Source: an uncultured Clostridia bacterium (GTDB lineage: Bacteria; Bacillota; Clostridia; Oscillospirales; Acutalibacteraceae). Taken from it: DNA of 10,200 nt. The position numbers and the translations under genes were made by a program. The stretch's first letter is position 1. Each line of letters starts with the position of its first letter. Location: contig CAMHNT010000062.1 in NCBI GenBank assembly GCA_946186535.1, positions 1-10,200 of the forward strand. Direction: 5' to 3'. This document shows positions 1-7,090 of the stretch, in pieces. The notes below the pieces were generated by a model that saw only the letters and a list, made by a program, of their open reading frames with translations, did not search any database and was not told the DNA's origin.

Positions 1-894
1 GGTATCGCAGACGATGACTTCGAAACAAAAATTCCGACCATAGGCGGACTTATTGTCAGAGAATACAACAACATTCCGTCAAATTTCAGATACACAAAAA
101 CTCTCGGAGAGATTCTTGAAGAATATGAAATTCCGGGCATTGCAGGCATTGACACAAGAATGCTCACAAGAAAAATCAGAGATTTCGGTAACTGCAAGGT
201 TCTCATTACTTCTTCGGAAACTCCTCACGAAGAGGCTATGGAAATCCTCAGAACAACGGAAGTTCCGACGGACGCCGTTTCAAAAGTAAGCTGCAAGAAA
301 AAGTGGTACTCAAGAACCACTCACCCGAAGCTCGACGTGGTTGCGGTTGACTGCGGAATAAAGCTCAACATCATAAGAAGCCTGAACAAGCTCGGCTGCA
401 ACGTGACAGTTGTTCCCTACAACACGCCTGCCGAGGAAATTGAAAAGCTCAATCCCGACGGAGTATTTTTCTCAAACGGTCCGGGAAACCCTGAGGACGT
501 TCCGGAAACCATCGAGCTCGTGAGAAAGCTCAGAGGAAAGTATCCTATCTTCGGAATCTGTCTCGGCCACCAGCTCATCAGCCTTGCTTACGGCTGTAAG
601 ACATACAAGCTCAAGTTCGGTCACAGAGGCGGAAACCACCCCGTTAAAAATCTTGAAACAGGAAAAATCGAAATCACCAGTCAGAACCATAACTATGCCG
701 TTGACACCGAAAGCGTCAAGGACACGGATCTGACCGTTACGCATATCAACATTCTCGACAACACGGTCGAGGGCGTTTCCTGCGACAGAGACAGGATCTT
801 CAGCGTGCAGTACCATCCTGAAAGCGCTCCGGGTCCGCAGGACAGCTTCTATTTGTTTGAAAAGTTCATCGGTTTTATGAAGGAGGGCAAATAA
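1..894 (+). CDS. carA: Carbamoyl phosphate synthetase small (glutaminase) subunit, 5' end cut off by the window
   Basis: CarA hydrolyses glutamine and passes the ammonia to CarB for carbamoyl phosphate synthesis, the first step of the pyrimidine and arginine pathways in the cytosol. The frame is open from base 1 to the TAA at 892-894, giving 297 residues; about 60 N-terminal residues are missing compared with the family (about 360-380 aa). The visible part starts in the CPSase small-chain domain (GIADDDFET, then GIAGIDTRMLTRKIR at about codons 45-59). A class I glutamine amidotransferase domain follows: oxyanion-loop motif SNGPGNPED, nucleophile Cys at codon 187 in GICLGHQ (559-561), and the catalytic His and Glu in YHPES at codons 272 and 274. 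An AGGAGG at 881-886, inside the 3' end of carA, serves carB, whose ATG lies 1 nt after the carA stop. The identification is secure; the start and any leader regulation lie outside the window. Confidence 0.97.
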   Translation, partial: GIADDDFETKIPTIGGLIVREYNNIPSNFRYTKTLGEILEEYEIPGIAGIDTRMLTRKIRDFGNCKVLITSSETPHEEAMEILRTTEVPTDAVSKVSCKKKWYSRTTHPKLDVVAVDCGIKLNIIRSLNKLGCNVTVVPYNTPAEEIEKLNPDGVFFSNGPGNPEDVPETIELVRKLRGKYPIFGICLGHQLISLAYGCKTYKLKFGHRGGNHPVKNLETGKIEITSQNHNYAVDTESVKDTDLTVTHINILDNTVEGVSCDRDRIFSVQYHPESAPGPQDSFYLFEKFIGFMKEGK

Positions 895-895
895 G

Positions 896-3800
896 ATGGC
901 GAAGAGAAGTGACATTAAAAAAGTATTGGTGATCGGTTCCGGTCCTATCGTTATCGGACAGGCAGCCGAATTTGACTACGCAGGCACACAGGCGTGTCTT
1001 GCACTTCGTGAAGAGGGCTATCAGGTTGTTCTCTGCAACTCTAACCCTGCCACAATCATGACGGATACGGTTATTGCGGACAAGGTTTATATGGAGCCGC
1101 TGACTCTTGAATATATGGCAAAAATTCTCCGCTATGAGCGTCCGGACGCTATCGTTCCGGGAATCGGCGGACAGACGGGTCTTAACCTTGCTATGAAGCT
1201 TGCGAAGAAAGGCGTTCTCGAGGAGTGCCAGGTTGAGCTTCTCGGCACAAGTGTTGAAAGCATCGAGCGTGCCGAGGACAGAGAACTCTTCAAGGAGCTT
1301 TGTGAGGAGATCGGCGAGCCTGTACTTCCGTCAATCATCACGCATACTATCGAAGAGGGCTTGAAAGCCGCAAACGAAATCGGCTATCCTGTTGTTCTCC
1401 GACCTGCATTCACACTCGGCGGCACAGGCGGCGGCTTCGTAAACAACGACGAAGAGCTCGTTGAGATCATGAAAAACGCGCTCAAGCTCTCCCCTGTTCA
1501 TCAGGTTCTCGTTGAGAAGAGCGTAAAGGGCTACAAGGAAATCGAGTACGAAGTAATTCGTGACGCAAACGATACGGCTATCACTATCTGTAACATGGAA
1601 AACCTCGACCCTGTAGGTATCCACACAGGCGACTCTATCGTTGTCGCACCGAGCCAGACTCTCACAAACAAGGAGTATCATATGCTCCGTGACAGTGCGC
1701 TTAAGATTATCCGCACGCTCAAAATCGAGGGCGGCTGTAACGTACAGTTTGCGCTTGACCCTGTTTCGTTCGACTACTATCTTATAGAGGTAAACCCGAG
1801 AGTTTCACGTTCCTCCGCACTTGCTTCAAAGGCGAGCGGATATCCAATCGCAAGAGTTTCCGCAAAGATCGCTGTCGGCATGACTCTTGACGAAATTCAG
1901 ATAGCAAACACACCGGCAAGCTTCGAGCCTACACTTGACTACGTTGTAACTAAGATGCCGAGATTCCCGTTCGACAAGTTCTCCGATGCGTCAAATGTAC
2001 TCGGTACTCAAATGAAGGCAACCGGTGAGGTAATGAGCGTCGGCAGAACATTCGAAGAAAGTCTGCTTAAGGCTGTACGTTCTCTCGAAATCGACGTTTA
2101 CCACCTCTACAAGCCGAAGTTCAACGATATGTCAAACGACGAGCTTCTTGACTATATCCGCAAGGGTACGGACGACAGGATCTATGCTATTGCAGAGCTT
2201 ATCTGGAACGGCATTGATCTCAGAGAAATTTTCAACATCACAAAGATCGATATGTTCTTCCTCGAGAAGATCAAGAATATCGTGGAATTCGAAAGAGTTT
2301 TAAAGGCAAACAAGAACGACCTTGAAACACTTTATCAGGCAAAACGAATGGGCTTCTCCGACAAGTACATCGCAAAGCTCTGGGAAACAACCGAGGACGA
2401 GGTCTACAACCTCAGAATCTCCAACAATATGCTCCCTGTCTACAAGATGATAGACACCTGTGCGTCGGAGTTTGAATCATACATTCCTTACTTCTATTCA
2501 ACCTACGAGCAGGAAAACGAATCTATCGTCAGCGACAGAAAGAAGATTGTCGTTCTCGGCTCGGGTCCTATCCGTATCGGTCAGGGCGTAGAGTTTGACT
2601 ACTCCACTGTTCATGCGGTATCAACGATCAAGAACAACGGCTATGAAGCTATCATTATAAACAACAACCCCGAAACCGTTTCAACGGACTACACAACAAG
2701 CGACAAGCTCTACTTCGAGCCGCTCACCGTTGAGGACGTTATGAACATCATTCACCTCGAAAAGCCGGAGGGCGTTGTCGCTTCTCTTGGCGGTCAGACC
2801 GCTATCAACCTTGCCGAGCCGCTCATGAAGAGAGGCGTTAAGATTATCGGCACAGACGTTGAAGCAATTGAAAAAGCAGAAAACCGTGATTCCTTTGAGA
2901 AGATCATGGAGGAGCTCAAGATTCCTCAGCCAAAGGGTCAGGCGGTCACAAATATAGAGGACGGCGTTAAAGCCGCTGCGGAAATCGGCTATCCCGTTCT
3001 CGTTCGTCCGAGTTACGTTCTCGGCGGCCGTGCAATGCAGATTGTCGCAAACGAGCATATGCTCCGCCACTACCTGAAGACAGCCGTTGAGGTTGACGAG
3101 GATAAGCCCGTGCTTGTTGACAAATACATTGTCGGCAAGGAGTGCGAGGTCGACGCTGTATGCGACGGCAAGGACGTATTTATCCCCGGAATTATGGAGC
3201 ACGTTGAAAGAACGGGTATCCACTCGGGCGACAGTATAAGCGTTTATCCGTCGTTCACGATTCCGCAGGAGGTCAAGGACGTTATCATTGACTACACGGT
3301 GAAGCTCGGTCTCGGAATCGGCATCGTAGGACTTTACAACATTCAGTTCATCGTTGACAAGAACAACGACGTTTATGTAATCGAAGTAAACCCACGTTCT
3401 TCAAGAACCGTTCCGTTCCTCTCAAAGGCAACAGGCTATTCTCTCGCCGACATCGCAACGCTTGCAATCCTCGGAAAGAGCCTTAAGGAACAGGGAATCA
3501 ATGAGGTTTATCCGAAGGAGAAGGAGCGTTGGTACGTCAAAGCGCCTGCATTCTCGTTCTCAAAGCTCAGCGGACTTGACGCTTATCTCTCCCCTGAGAT
3601 GAAGTCAACAGGCGAGGCTATCGGCTACGACAAGACTCTCACAAGAGCACTCTACAAGGCACTTCAGTCCTCCGGCACAAAAATGGTCAACTACGGTACC
3701 GTTTTCGCAACTATCGCAGACGTAGACAAGGAGGAGGCTTTGCCGCTCATTAGACGTTTCTACAACCTCGGCTTCAACATCGAGGCTACCGAGGGTACGG

Positions 3801-4072
3801 CTAAGTTCCTCAAGCAGCACGGTATCAAAACAAGAATCAGACAGAAGCTGTCAAGTGACAACGAGGATATCTTCGATTCTCTCCGTTCAGGCTACATCAG
3901 CTATGTTATCAACACAAAGGATATCTACCACGAGAACAGCAACGACGGCTATCTCATCAGACGCTGGGCAGTTGAGAACAATGTCGCAATCTTTACGGCG
4001 CTCGACACCGTAAGAGCATTGCTCGACGTTCTCGAGGAAAAGACACTTTGCATTTCGACTATTGATATGTAA
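896..4072 (+). CDS. carB: Carbamoyl phosphate synthetase large subunit
   Basis: CarB makes carbamoyl phosphate from bicarbonate, ammonia supplied by CarA and two ATP. The protein is 1058 aa, against about 1070 in E. coli, and has the expected duplicated layout. The first synthetase half starts with GSGPIVIGQ at residues 14-22 and carries an ATP-grasp domain with LRPAFTLGGTGGG and IEVNPRVSRSSALASKA. An oligomerisation region covers about 400-545. The second half starts with GSGPIRIGQ at 555-563 and has a second ATP-grasp domain with VRPSYVLGGRAM and IEVNPRSSRTVPFLSKATG. The C-terminal MGS-like allosteric domain covers about 934-1058. By alignment by eye, the residues that contact UMP/IMP in the E. 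coli enzyme are kept (T965, T968, K984, N1006), while the loop after VINT has an unusual sequence (KDIYHENSND). The ATG at 896 follows AGGAGG by 9 nt. The gene is co-transcribed with carA and followed by a hairpin terminator at 4086-4124. Confidence 0.98.
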   Translation: MAKRSDIKKVLVIGSGPIVIGQAAEFDYAGTQACLALREEGYQVVLCNSNPATIMTDTVIADKVYMEPLTLEYMAKILRYERPDAIVPGIGGQTGLNLAMKLAKKGVLEECQVELLGTSVESIERAEDRELFKELCEEIGEPVLPSIITHTIEEGLKAANEIGYPVVLRPAFTLGGTGGGFVNNDEELVEIMKNALKLSPVHQVLVEKSVKGYKEIEYEVIRDANDTAITICNMENLDPVGIHTGDSIVVAPSQTLTNKEYHMLRDSALKIIRTLKIEGGCNVQFALDPVSFDYYLIEVNPRVSRSSALASKASGYPIARVSAKIAVGMTLDEIQIANTPASFEPTLDYVVTKMPRFPFDKFSDASNVLGTQMKATGEVMSVGRTFEESLLKAVRSLEIDVYHLYKPKFNDMSNDELLDYIRKGTDDRIYAIAELIWNGIDLREIFNITKIDMFFLEKIKNIVEFERVLKANKNDLETLYQAKRMGFSDKYIAKLWETTEDEVYNLRISNNMLPVYKMIDTCASEFESYIPYFYSTYEQENESIVSDRKKIVVLGSGPIRIGQGVEFDYSTVHAVSTIKNNGYEAIIINNNPETVSTDYTTSDKLYFEPLTVEDVMNIIHLEKPEGVVASLGGQTAINLAEPLMKRGVKIIGTDVEAIEKAENRDSFEKIMEELKIPQPKGQAVTNIEDGVKAAAEIGYPVLVRPSYVLGGRAMQIVANEHMLRHYLKTAVEVDEDKPVLVDKYIVGKECEVDAVCDGKDVFIPGIMEHVERTGIHSGDSISVYPSFTIPQEVKDVIIDYTVKLGLGIGIVGLYNIQFIVDKNNDVYVIEVNPRSSRTVPFLSKATGYSLADIATLAILGKSLKEQGINEVYPKEKERWYVKAPAFSFSKLSGLDAYLSPEMKSTGEAIGYDKTLTRALYKALQSSGTKMVNYGTVFATIADVDKEEALPLIRRFYNLGFNIEATEGTAKFLKQHGIKTRIRQKLSSDNEDIFDSLRSGYISYVINTKDIYHENSNDGYLIRRWAVENNVAIFTALDTVRALLDVLEEKTLCISTIDM

Positions 4073-4085
4073 TCGATTTGAAACA

Positions 4086-4124
4086 GGTGGTGTAATACAC
4101 TGCATAAAAGTGTATTACACCATT
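4086..4124 (+). terminator. Long AT-rich hairpin after carB, probable intrinsic terminator
   Basis: Perfect 13-bp inverted repeat: left arm GGTGTAATACACT at 4089-4101, 7-nt loop 4102-4108, right arm AGTGTATTACACC at 4109-4121. It extends by one T-A pair (4088/4122) and two G-T wobble pairs (4087/4123, 4086/4124). The sequence after the right arm is T-rich (ATTATTTTA) but not an unbroken U-tract. It starts 13 nt after the carB stop and precedes a gene with its own ribosome binding site, so it most likely ends the carAB transcript. A protein-binding dyad is the alternative. Confidence 0.65.
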
Positions 4125-4153
4125 ATTTTAAAAAGAAGGAAATATGTTAATTC

Positions 4154-4158
4154 GGAGG
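4154..4158 (+). promoter_or_regulatory. Shine-Dalgarno GGAGG that fixes the start of the ankyrin-repeat gene
   Basis: GGAGG lies 8 nt before the ATG at 4167. The open frame continues upstream to a TTG at 4062 inside carB, but that start would lie before the carB stop and the hairpin and has no ribosome binding site. The ATG at 4162 is in another frame. Confidence 0.85.
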
Positions 4159-4166
4159 TATATGAC

Positions 4167-5108
4167 ATGGCTTTTTTACCGCTATTCCTTTTCGACCTGA
4201 TAATCGTTCTTGTCATAATAGGCTGTACAACCGGCATTGGAATTGTGCTGCTGATTGTTTCGGCAATCATGAAAAAAAGACAGATGTCGGCAAAAAAACA
4301 GGCGGAGTTTTCGGGAAACACAGATTTCAAAATAAAGAAAACATATCTGATTTTCAGAATCTCAGGAATTGTATTCATGATTCCGATAGGATTTGTTGTA
4401 TGCGCCATTGGATATGCCGTTATATCAGAAGCCGTAACCAAACACACGTCGCTTTCTTACAATATGCTTCACGGAAATACAGCACGTGTTGAAAAAATTC
4501 TGCGCAGGGGCGTATCCCCCGACTGCACTGAGGACAGCAATAAGCCTGCGGAGAACGGTCAGAAGACACTTTTGTATCGTCTTGCGGAGGGTATCCTTTC
4601 CGAGCAGTACGACTACAGAGACGAACCGAACGAGTACGTTCATGAAGAAACGCTTAAATACATGGAAATGCTCATTGAAAACGGAGCTGATGTAAACTGT
4701 ACTGCATACAGTCATAAAAAGGACTATGCAAGTCACGGTTACGAGGACGAGTATTCAATATACAGGCAAACCGACCAGTGCGGCTGGACTCCTCTCATGG
4801 AGGCTACCTATTACGGGGATCTTGATATGATAAAGCTGCTTGTCGAAAACGGCGCTGACGTCAATGCAGTTGACTACTGCGGCTATAACGTTATCGATAT
4901 TGTGGCAGATTTTCTTGAAGATGACGAGGGATACGAGATACTCGAGTATTATCTCGACAAGGGTGTTGACCCGTTCAATGAAACGAATTTAGGACAGAAC
5001 GCTTTGTTTCTTTCAAGCAGACACTTGGGAAACTCCATGACGTTTGAAAACGAGAAAATTCGCACGAAAATTGAAGAGCTGTATGGGGTTGCATATGATA
5101 TAGAATAG
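4167..5108 (+). CDS. Membrane-anchored ankyrin-repeat protein, function unknown
   Basis: The protein is 313 aa. It has two hydrophobic helices near the N-terminus (about residues 4-34 and 60-88), joined by a Lys-rich segment (KKRQMSAKKQ, 36-45) that should face the cytosol. The C-terminal two thirds are soluble and hold ankyrin-type repeats. The clearest is at about 206-238 (GWTPLMEATYYGDLDMIKLL followed by VENGADVNAVD). Less regular repeats lie at about 96-120 (MLHGNTARVEKILRRGVSPD), 161-178 (EMLIENGADVN) and 239-270 (ILEYYLDKGVDPF). Ankyrin repeats bind partner proteins; no enzymatic motif is visible. With both helices spanning, N- and C-termini would be on the same side, probably the cytosol. 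It lies between two pyrimidine blocks without an obvious link to them. A role as an immunity protein is possible, because bacterial ankyrin proteins sometimes have this role, but nothing here proves it. The ankyrin fold is fairly certain; the function is unknown. Confidence 0.8.
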   Translation: MAFLPLFLFDLIIVLVIIGCTTGIGIVLLIVSAIMKKRQMSAKKQAEFSGNTDFKIKKTYLIFRISGIVFMIPIGFVVCAIGYAVISEAVTKHTSLSYNMLHGNTARVEKILRRGVSPDCTEDSNKPAENGQKTLLYRLAEGILSEQYDYRDEPNEYVHEETLKYMEMLIENGADVNCTAYSHKKDYASHGYEDEYSIYRQTDQCGWTPLMEATYYGDLDMIKLLVENGADVNAVDYCGYNVIDIVADFLEDDEGYEILEYYLDKGVDPFNETNLGQNALFLSSRHLGNSMTFENEKIRTKIEELYGVAYDIE

Positions 5109-5157
5109 GGGTATATAAATTACACTTGTTTTGTTAATAAGATAAATCGGTATTTGT

Positions 5158-5162
5158 GGAGG
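5158..5162 (+). promoter_or_regulatory. Shine-Dalgarno GGAGG that fixes the start of the transglutaminase-like gene
   Basis: GGAGG sits 6 nt before the ATG at 5169. An in-frame TTG at 5154 lies upstream of this site and cannot use it, so 5169 is preferred. Confidence 0.82.
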
Positions 5163-5168
5163 TATCAG

Positions 5169-6071
5169 ATGAATAAAAGTCAAACGCTGTTTGTGGGAAT
5201 TTTGATACTCTTATTTATGCTGTCATCCGGTTTCCTGATTTATATGCTGTCGGGGCATGGCAATTGGATCATATATACCTCTTATCTTCAGGAACCCCAA
5301 GAGATTTATAAAATGGAAACTGGAATCATCAAAACGCTGTCTGAATTTCAAAGCGGAGAAGATTTCAGTATCATATATGATTTTGAAAATTCGGAATACC
5401 CTGAGTTGCTGAACAAATATAGAATCGAAGAGACAGCAGGAAGTGGTTCGGAATTTGAAAAAGCAATGAGATTGATGGATGCATATTCAGGCAGGCTGAA
5501 TCATCTTTCCAACTATGATAATCATATCGAGTTTCATGCGCTTGCACTGTTGGACTATAGTCTGGATAACAAATCTCATGGTATCAACTGCCGAGCTAAG
5601 GCGCAAATTTTGAATGAGATGTGCCTTGCACTGCATATTTATTCTCGAAAAGTTTGGATAAATCCAAATTCTGTTTATGATTCAGATTGCCATGTTGTAA
5701 ATGAAGTTTGGGATTCAGCGCTGAATCAGTGGGTGATGCTGGATATTACCAACAATTATTATTGGGTCGATGAAAATGGGAAGCCGTTATCTGTGCTGGA
5801 AATCAGAGATCATTTGGAAAAGCAATTATTCTGCACACCTGTTTCTCCCTCGGATGACTTGAATGATCTTGAGCGGTCTCTTCAAAAAAACCACGATAAT
5901 GTTCTGTATATCGCAAAGAATATGGTCTATATGTATTACTGTACCAGCTATTCAACGGGCGAAACGGAACAATTCTATGCATTGATGCCCGTAGCATTTG
6001 CAGGAAAAGAAGATGAACATCTGATAATTGTTTCACAGGAATCAATAGAAGCAGCACCATTCAATGATTAA
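5169..6071 (+). CDS. Membrane-anchored transglutaminase-like superfamily protein
   Basis: The protein is 300 aa. One N-terminal hydrophobic helix (about residues 7-28) acts as signal anchor or uncleaved signal peptide and is followed by a mainly hydrophilic chain. The middle shows the transglutaminase/papain-like core: GINCRAKA with Cys141, CHVVNEVW with His175, and VMLDIT with Asp192, in the order and rough spacing of the Cys-His-Asp triad. A Trp-rich stretch (WDSALNQWVML) between His and Asp is typical of the family. Bacterial members act as cysteine proteases, amidases or crosslinking enzymes, so a cell-surface protease or crosslinking role is inferred; the substrate is unknown. Residues beyond about 220 match no domain I recognise. 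The gene follows the ankyrin gene by 60 nt and has its own ribosome binding site. It is AT-rich and uses CTG, TTG and TTA for Leu, unlike the CTC and CTT of the pyr genes, which suggests recent acquisition. No signature of the pyrimidine pathway is present. Confidence 0.8.
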   Translation: MNKSQTLFVGILILLFMLSSGFLIYMLSGHGNWIIYTSYLQEPQEIYKMETGIIKTLSEFQSGEDFSIIYDFENSEYPELLNKYRIEETAGSGSEFEKAMRLMDAYSGRLNHLSNYDNHIEFHALALLDYSLDNKSHGINCRAKAQILNEMCLALHIYSRKVWINPNSVYDSDCHVVNEVWDSALNQWVMLDITNNYYWVDENGKPLSVLEIRDHLEKQLFCTPVSPSDDLNDLERSLQKNHDNVLYIAKNMVYMYYCTSYSTGETEQFYALMPVAFAGKEDEHLIIVSQESIEAAPFND

Positions 6072-6081
6072 AAGTTTAAAA

Positions 6082-6292
6082 GACAAATTCTGATTTTTTA
6101 AAGTAAGTATGACGCGGGCGGAAAAGCCGATGAACGGATAAATCTTGAGCGCGTATTGCCCGTCGCCGCTCGGCGACAAATTCTGATTTTTCAAAGTAAG
6201 TATGACGCGGGCGGAAAAGCCGATGAACGGATAAATCTTGAGCGCGTATTGCCCGTCGCCGCTTGGCGACAAATTCTGATTTATCATAGTAA
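6082..6292. repeat. Array of a 93-bp direct repeat (44-bp core plus 49-bp spacer)
   Basis: Two 93-bp units, 6082-6174 and 6175-6267, differ at only two positions (T6099/C6192 and C6171/T6264). Read as cores and spacers, the array is: a 25-bp 3' part of a core (6082-6106), a 49-bp spacer (6107-6155), a full 44-bp core (6156-6199), the same spacer again with no mismatch (6200-6248), and a third core (6249-6292) with three mismatches (6264, 6283, 6287). Each full core contains a GC-rich hairpin, GTCGCC / 4-nt loop / GGCGAC (6162-6177 and 6255-6270), followed by a TTCTGATTTTT tail. The array lies wholly between the transglutaminase-like gene and pyrK. The near identity of units points to a recent duplication. 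It is not CRISPR, because the spacers are identical. Confidence 0.93.
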
Positions 6293-6355
6293 CACTTTTG
6301 TAAGCAATATATCGTTAAATCAAAACTTTAATATTAATATAAAACGGAGGTAAAA

Positions 6356-7090
6356 ATGTATCAGGGAATTTATTCTGTTGTATCTAACATCAAAATAGCC
6401 AAAGATGTTTACAAAATGATCCTGAGCGGCGAAACAAGCAGCATTACCGCTCCCGGTCAGTTCGTCAACATCAAGCTTGACGGCTATTACCTTCGCAGAC
6501 CGATTTCGATCTGCGATTACGACGACAGCACCATAACGCTTATTTACAAAGTTGTCGGTCAGGGTACGGAGCTTATGAGCAAGTTAGAAGCCTATGACAA
6601 GCTTGATGTGCTCGTCGGCTTGGGCAACGGCTTTGACGTATCGGAAAGCGGAGACTCTCCCCTGCTCATCGGCGGCGGAGTCGGTGTTCCGCCCTTGTAC
6701 AATCTATGTAAGAAGCTTATCAAAAAGGGTGCGAAGCCGTCCGTTGTTCTCGGCTTCAACACGGCGGAGGAGGTTTTCGCCGCAGAGGAATTCGAGAAGC
6801 TGGGCGCTAAAGTATTTGTTACGACTGTTGATGGAAGTATCGGAACAAAGGGCTTTGTAACGGACGCATTTCCGCTTGTCGGAGATTACTCTTATTTCTA
6901 CACCTGCGGTCCTCTCCCGATGTTCAAGGCTGTTTACAATGCCACAAGCACAAGCGGTCAGTTCAGCTTTGAGGAAAGAATGGGCTGCGGCTTCGGCGCA
7001 TGCATGGGCTGCAGCTGCAAGACAAAGTACGGCAACAAGAGGATATGCAAGGACGGACCCGTACTCGTAAAGGAGGAGATCATATGGTAA
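6356..7090 (+). CDS. pyrK: Dihydroorotate dehydrogenase B, electron transfer subunit
   Basis: PyrK carries FAD and a [2Fe-2S] cluster and passes electrons from PyrD's FMN to NAD+, so that dihydroorotate oxidation reduces NAD+; the pair forms a cytosolic heterotetramer in characterised members. The 244-aa length fits the family (about 250-260). An N-terminal ferredoxin-reductase-like FAD domain has APGQFVNIK and the flavin motif RRPISIC (47-53). An NAD domain follows, with LIGGGVGVPPL (104-114) and FYTCGPLPM (181-189). The C-terminal cluster-binding segment has Cys211, Cys216, Cys219 and Cys231 (C-x4-C-x2-C-x11-C), with one further Cys at 221. The ATG follows GGAGG (6346-6350) by 5 nt. The last 7 nt overlap pyrD, which implies translational coupling. 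The region before the gene, 6293-6345, is very AT-rich and may hold the promoter of this block, but I see no convincing -35/-10 pair and no leader hairpin. Confidence 0.96.
   Translation: MYQGIYSVVSNIKIAKDVYKMILSGETSSITAPGQFVNIKLDGYYLRRPISICDYDDSTITLIYKVVGQGTELMSKLEAYDKLDVLVGLGNGFDVSESGDSPLLIGGGVGVPPLYNLCKKLIKKGAKPSVVLGFNTAEEVFAAEEFEKLGAKVFVTTVDGSIGTKGFVTDAFPLVGDYSYFYTCGPLPMFKAVYNATSTSGQFSFEERMGCGFGACMGCSCKTKYGNKRICKDGPVLVKEEIIW
7071..7076 (+). promoter_or_regulatory. Shine-Dalgarno AGGAGG inside pyrK that fixes the pyrD start
   Basis: AGGAGG lies 7 nt before the ATG at 7084. The same frame is open back to an ATG at 7000, but those extra 28 codons lie in the pyrK cluster-binding region, have no ribosome binding site, and do not resemble PyrD. 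Confidence 0.88.

Noticed and set aside
472..915. Minus-strand ORF of 147 codons over carA and the carB start
   Set aside because: It lies opposite the carA glutaminase domain with intact catalytic motifs, so it is a shadow frame.
2681..3223. Long minus-strand ORF inside carB
   Set aside because: It is a shadow of carB, whose motifs are continuous on the plus strand; the reverse translation resembles no known protein.
4062..4166. N-terminal extension of the ankyrin-repeat gene starting at TTG within carB
   Set aside because: It overlaps the carB end and the hairpin and has no ribosome site, whereas the ATG at 4167 has GGAGG at 8 nt.
6042..6287. Minus-strand ORF of 81 codons with a 31-residue repeat (NQNLSPSGDGQYALK...)
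   Set aside because: It is the translation of the 93-bp DNA repeat; the period is divisible by three, so the frame stays open by construction. It has no convincing ribosome binding site and overlaps the 3' end of the transglutaminase-like gene.
6082..6292. Possible CRISPR array
   Set aside because: The spacers are identical to each other, there are only two to three units, the core is not of CRISPR type, and no cas gene is near.
6293..6345. Sigma-A promoter or pyrimidine-responsive leader before pyrK
   Set aside because: The stretch is AT-rich and has isolated hexamer-like words (TTGTAA at 6298, TAATAT at 6335), but no pair has correct spacing and good matches, and no PyrR-type hairpin set is visible.
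6156..6353. Plus-strand ORF over the second half of the repeat array
   Set aside because: Most of it is repeat DNA, it has no ribosome binding site, and it ends just before the pyrK start; it looks like a repeat artefact.
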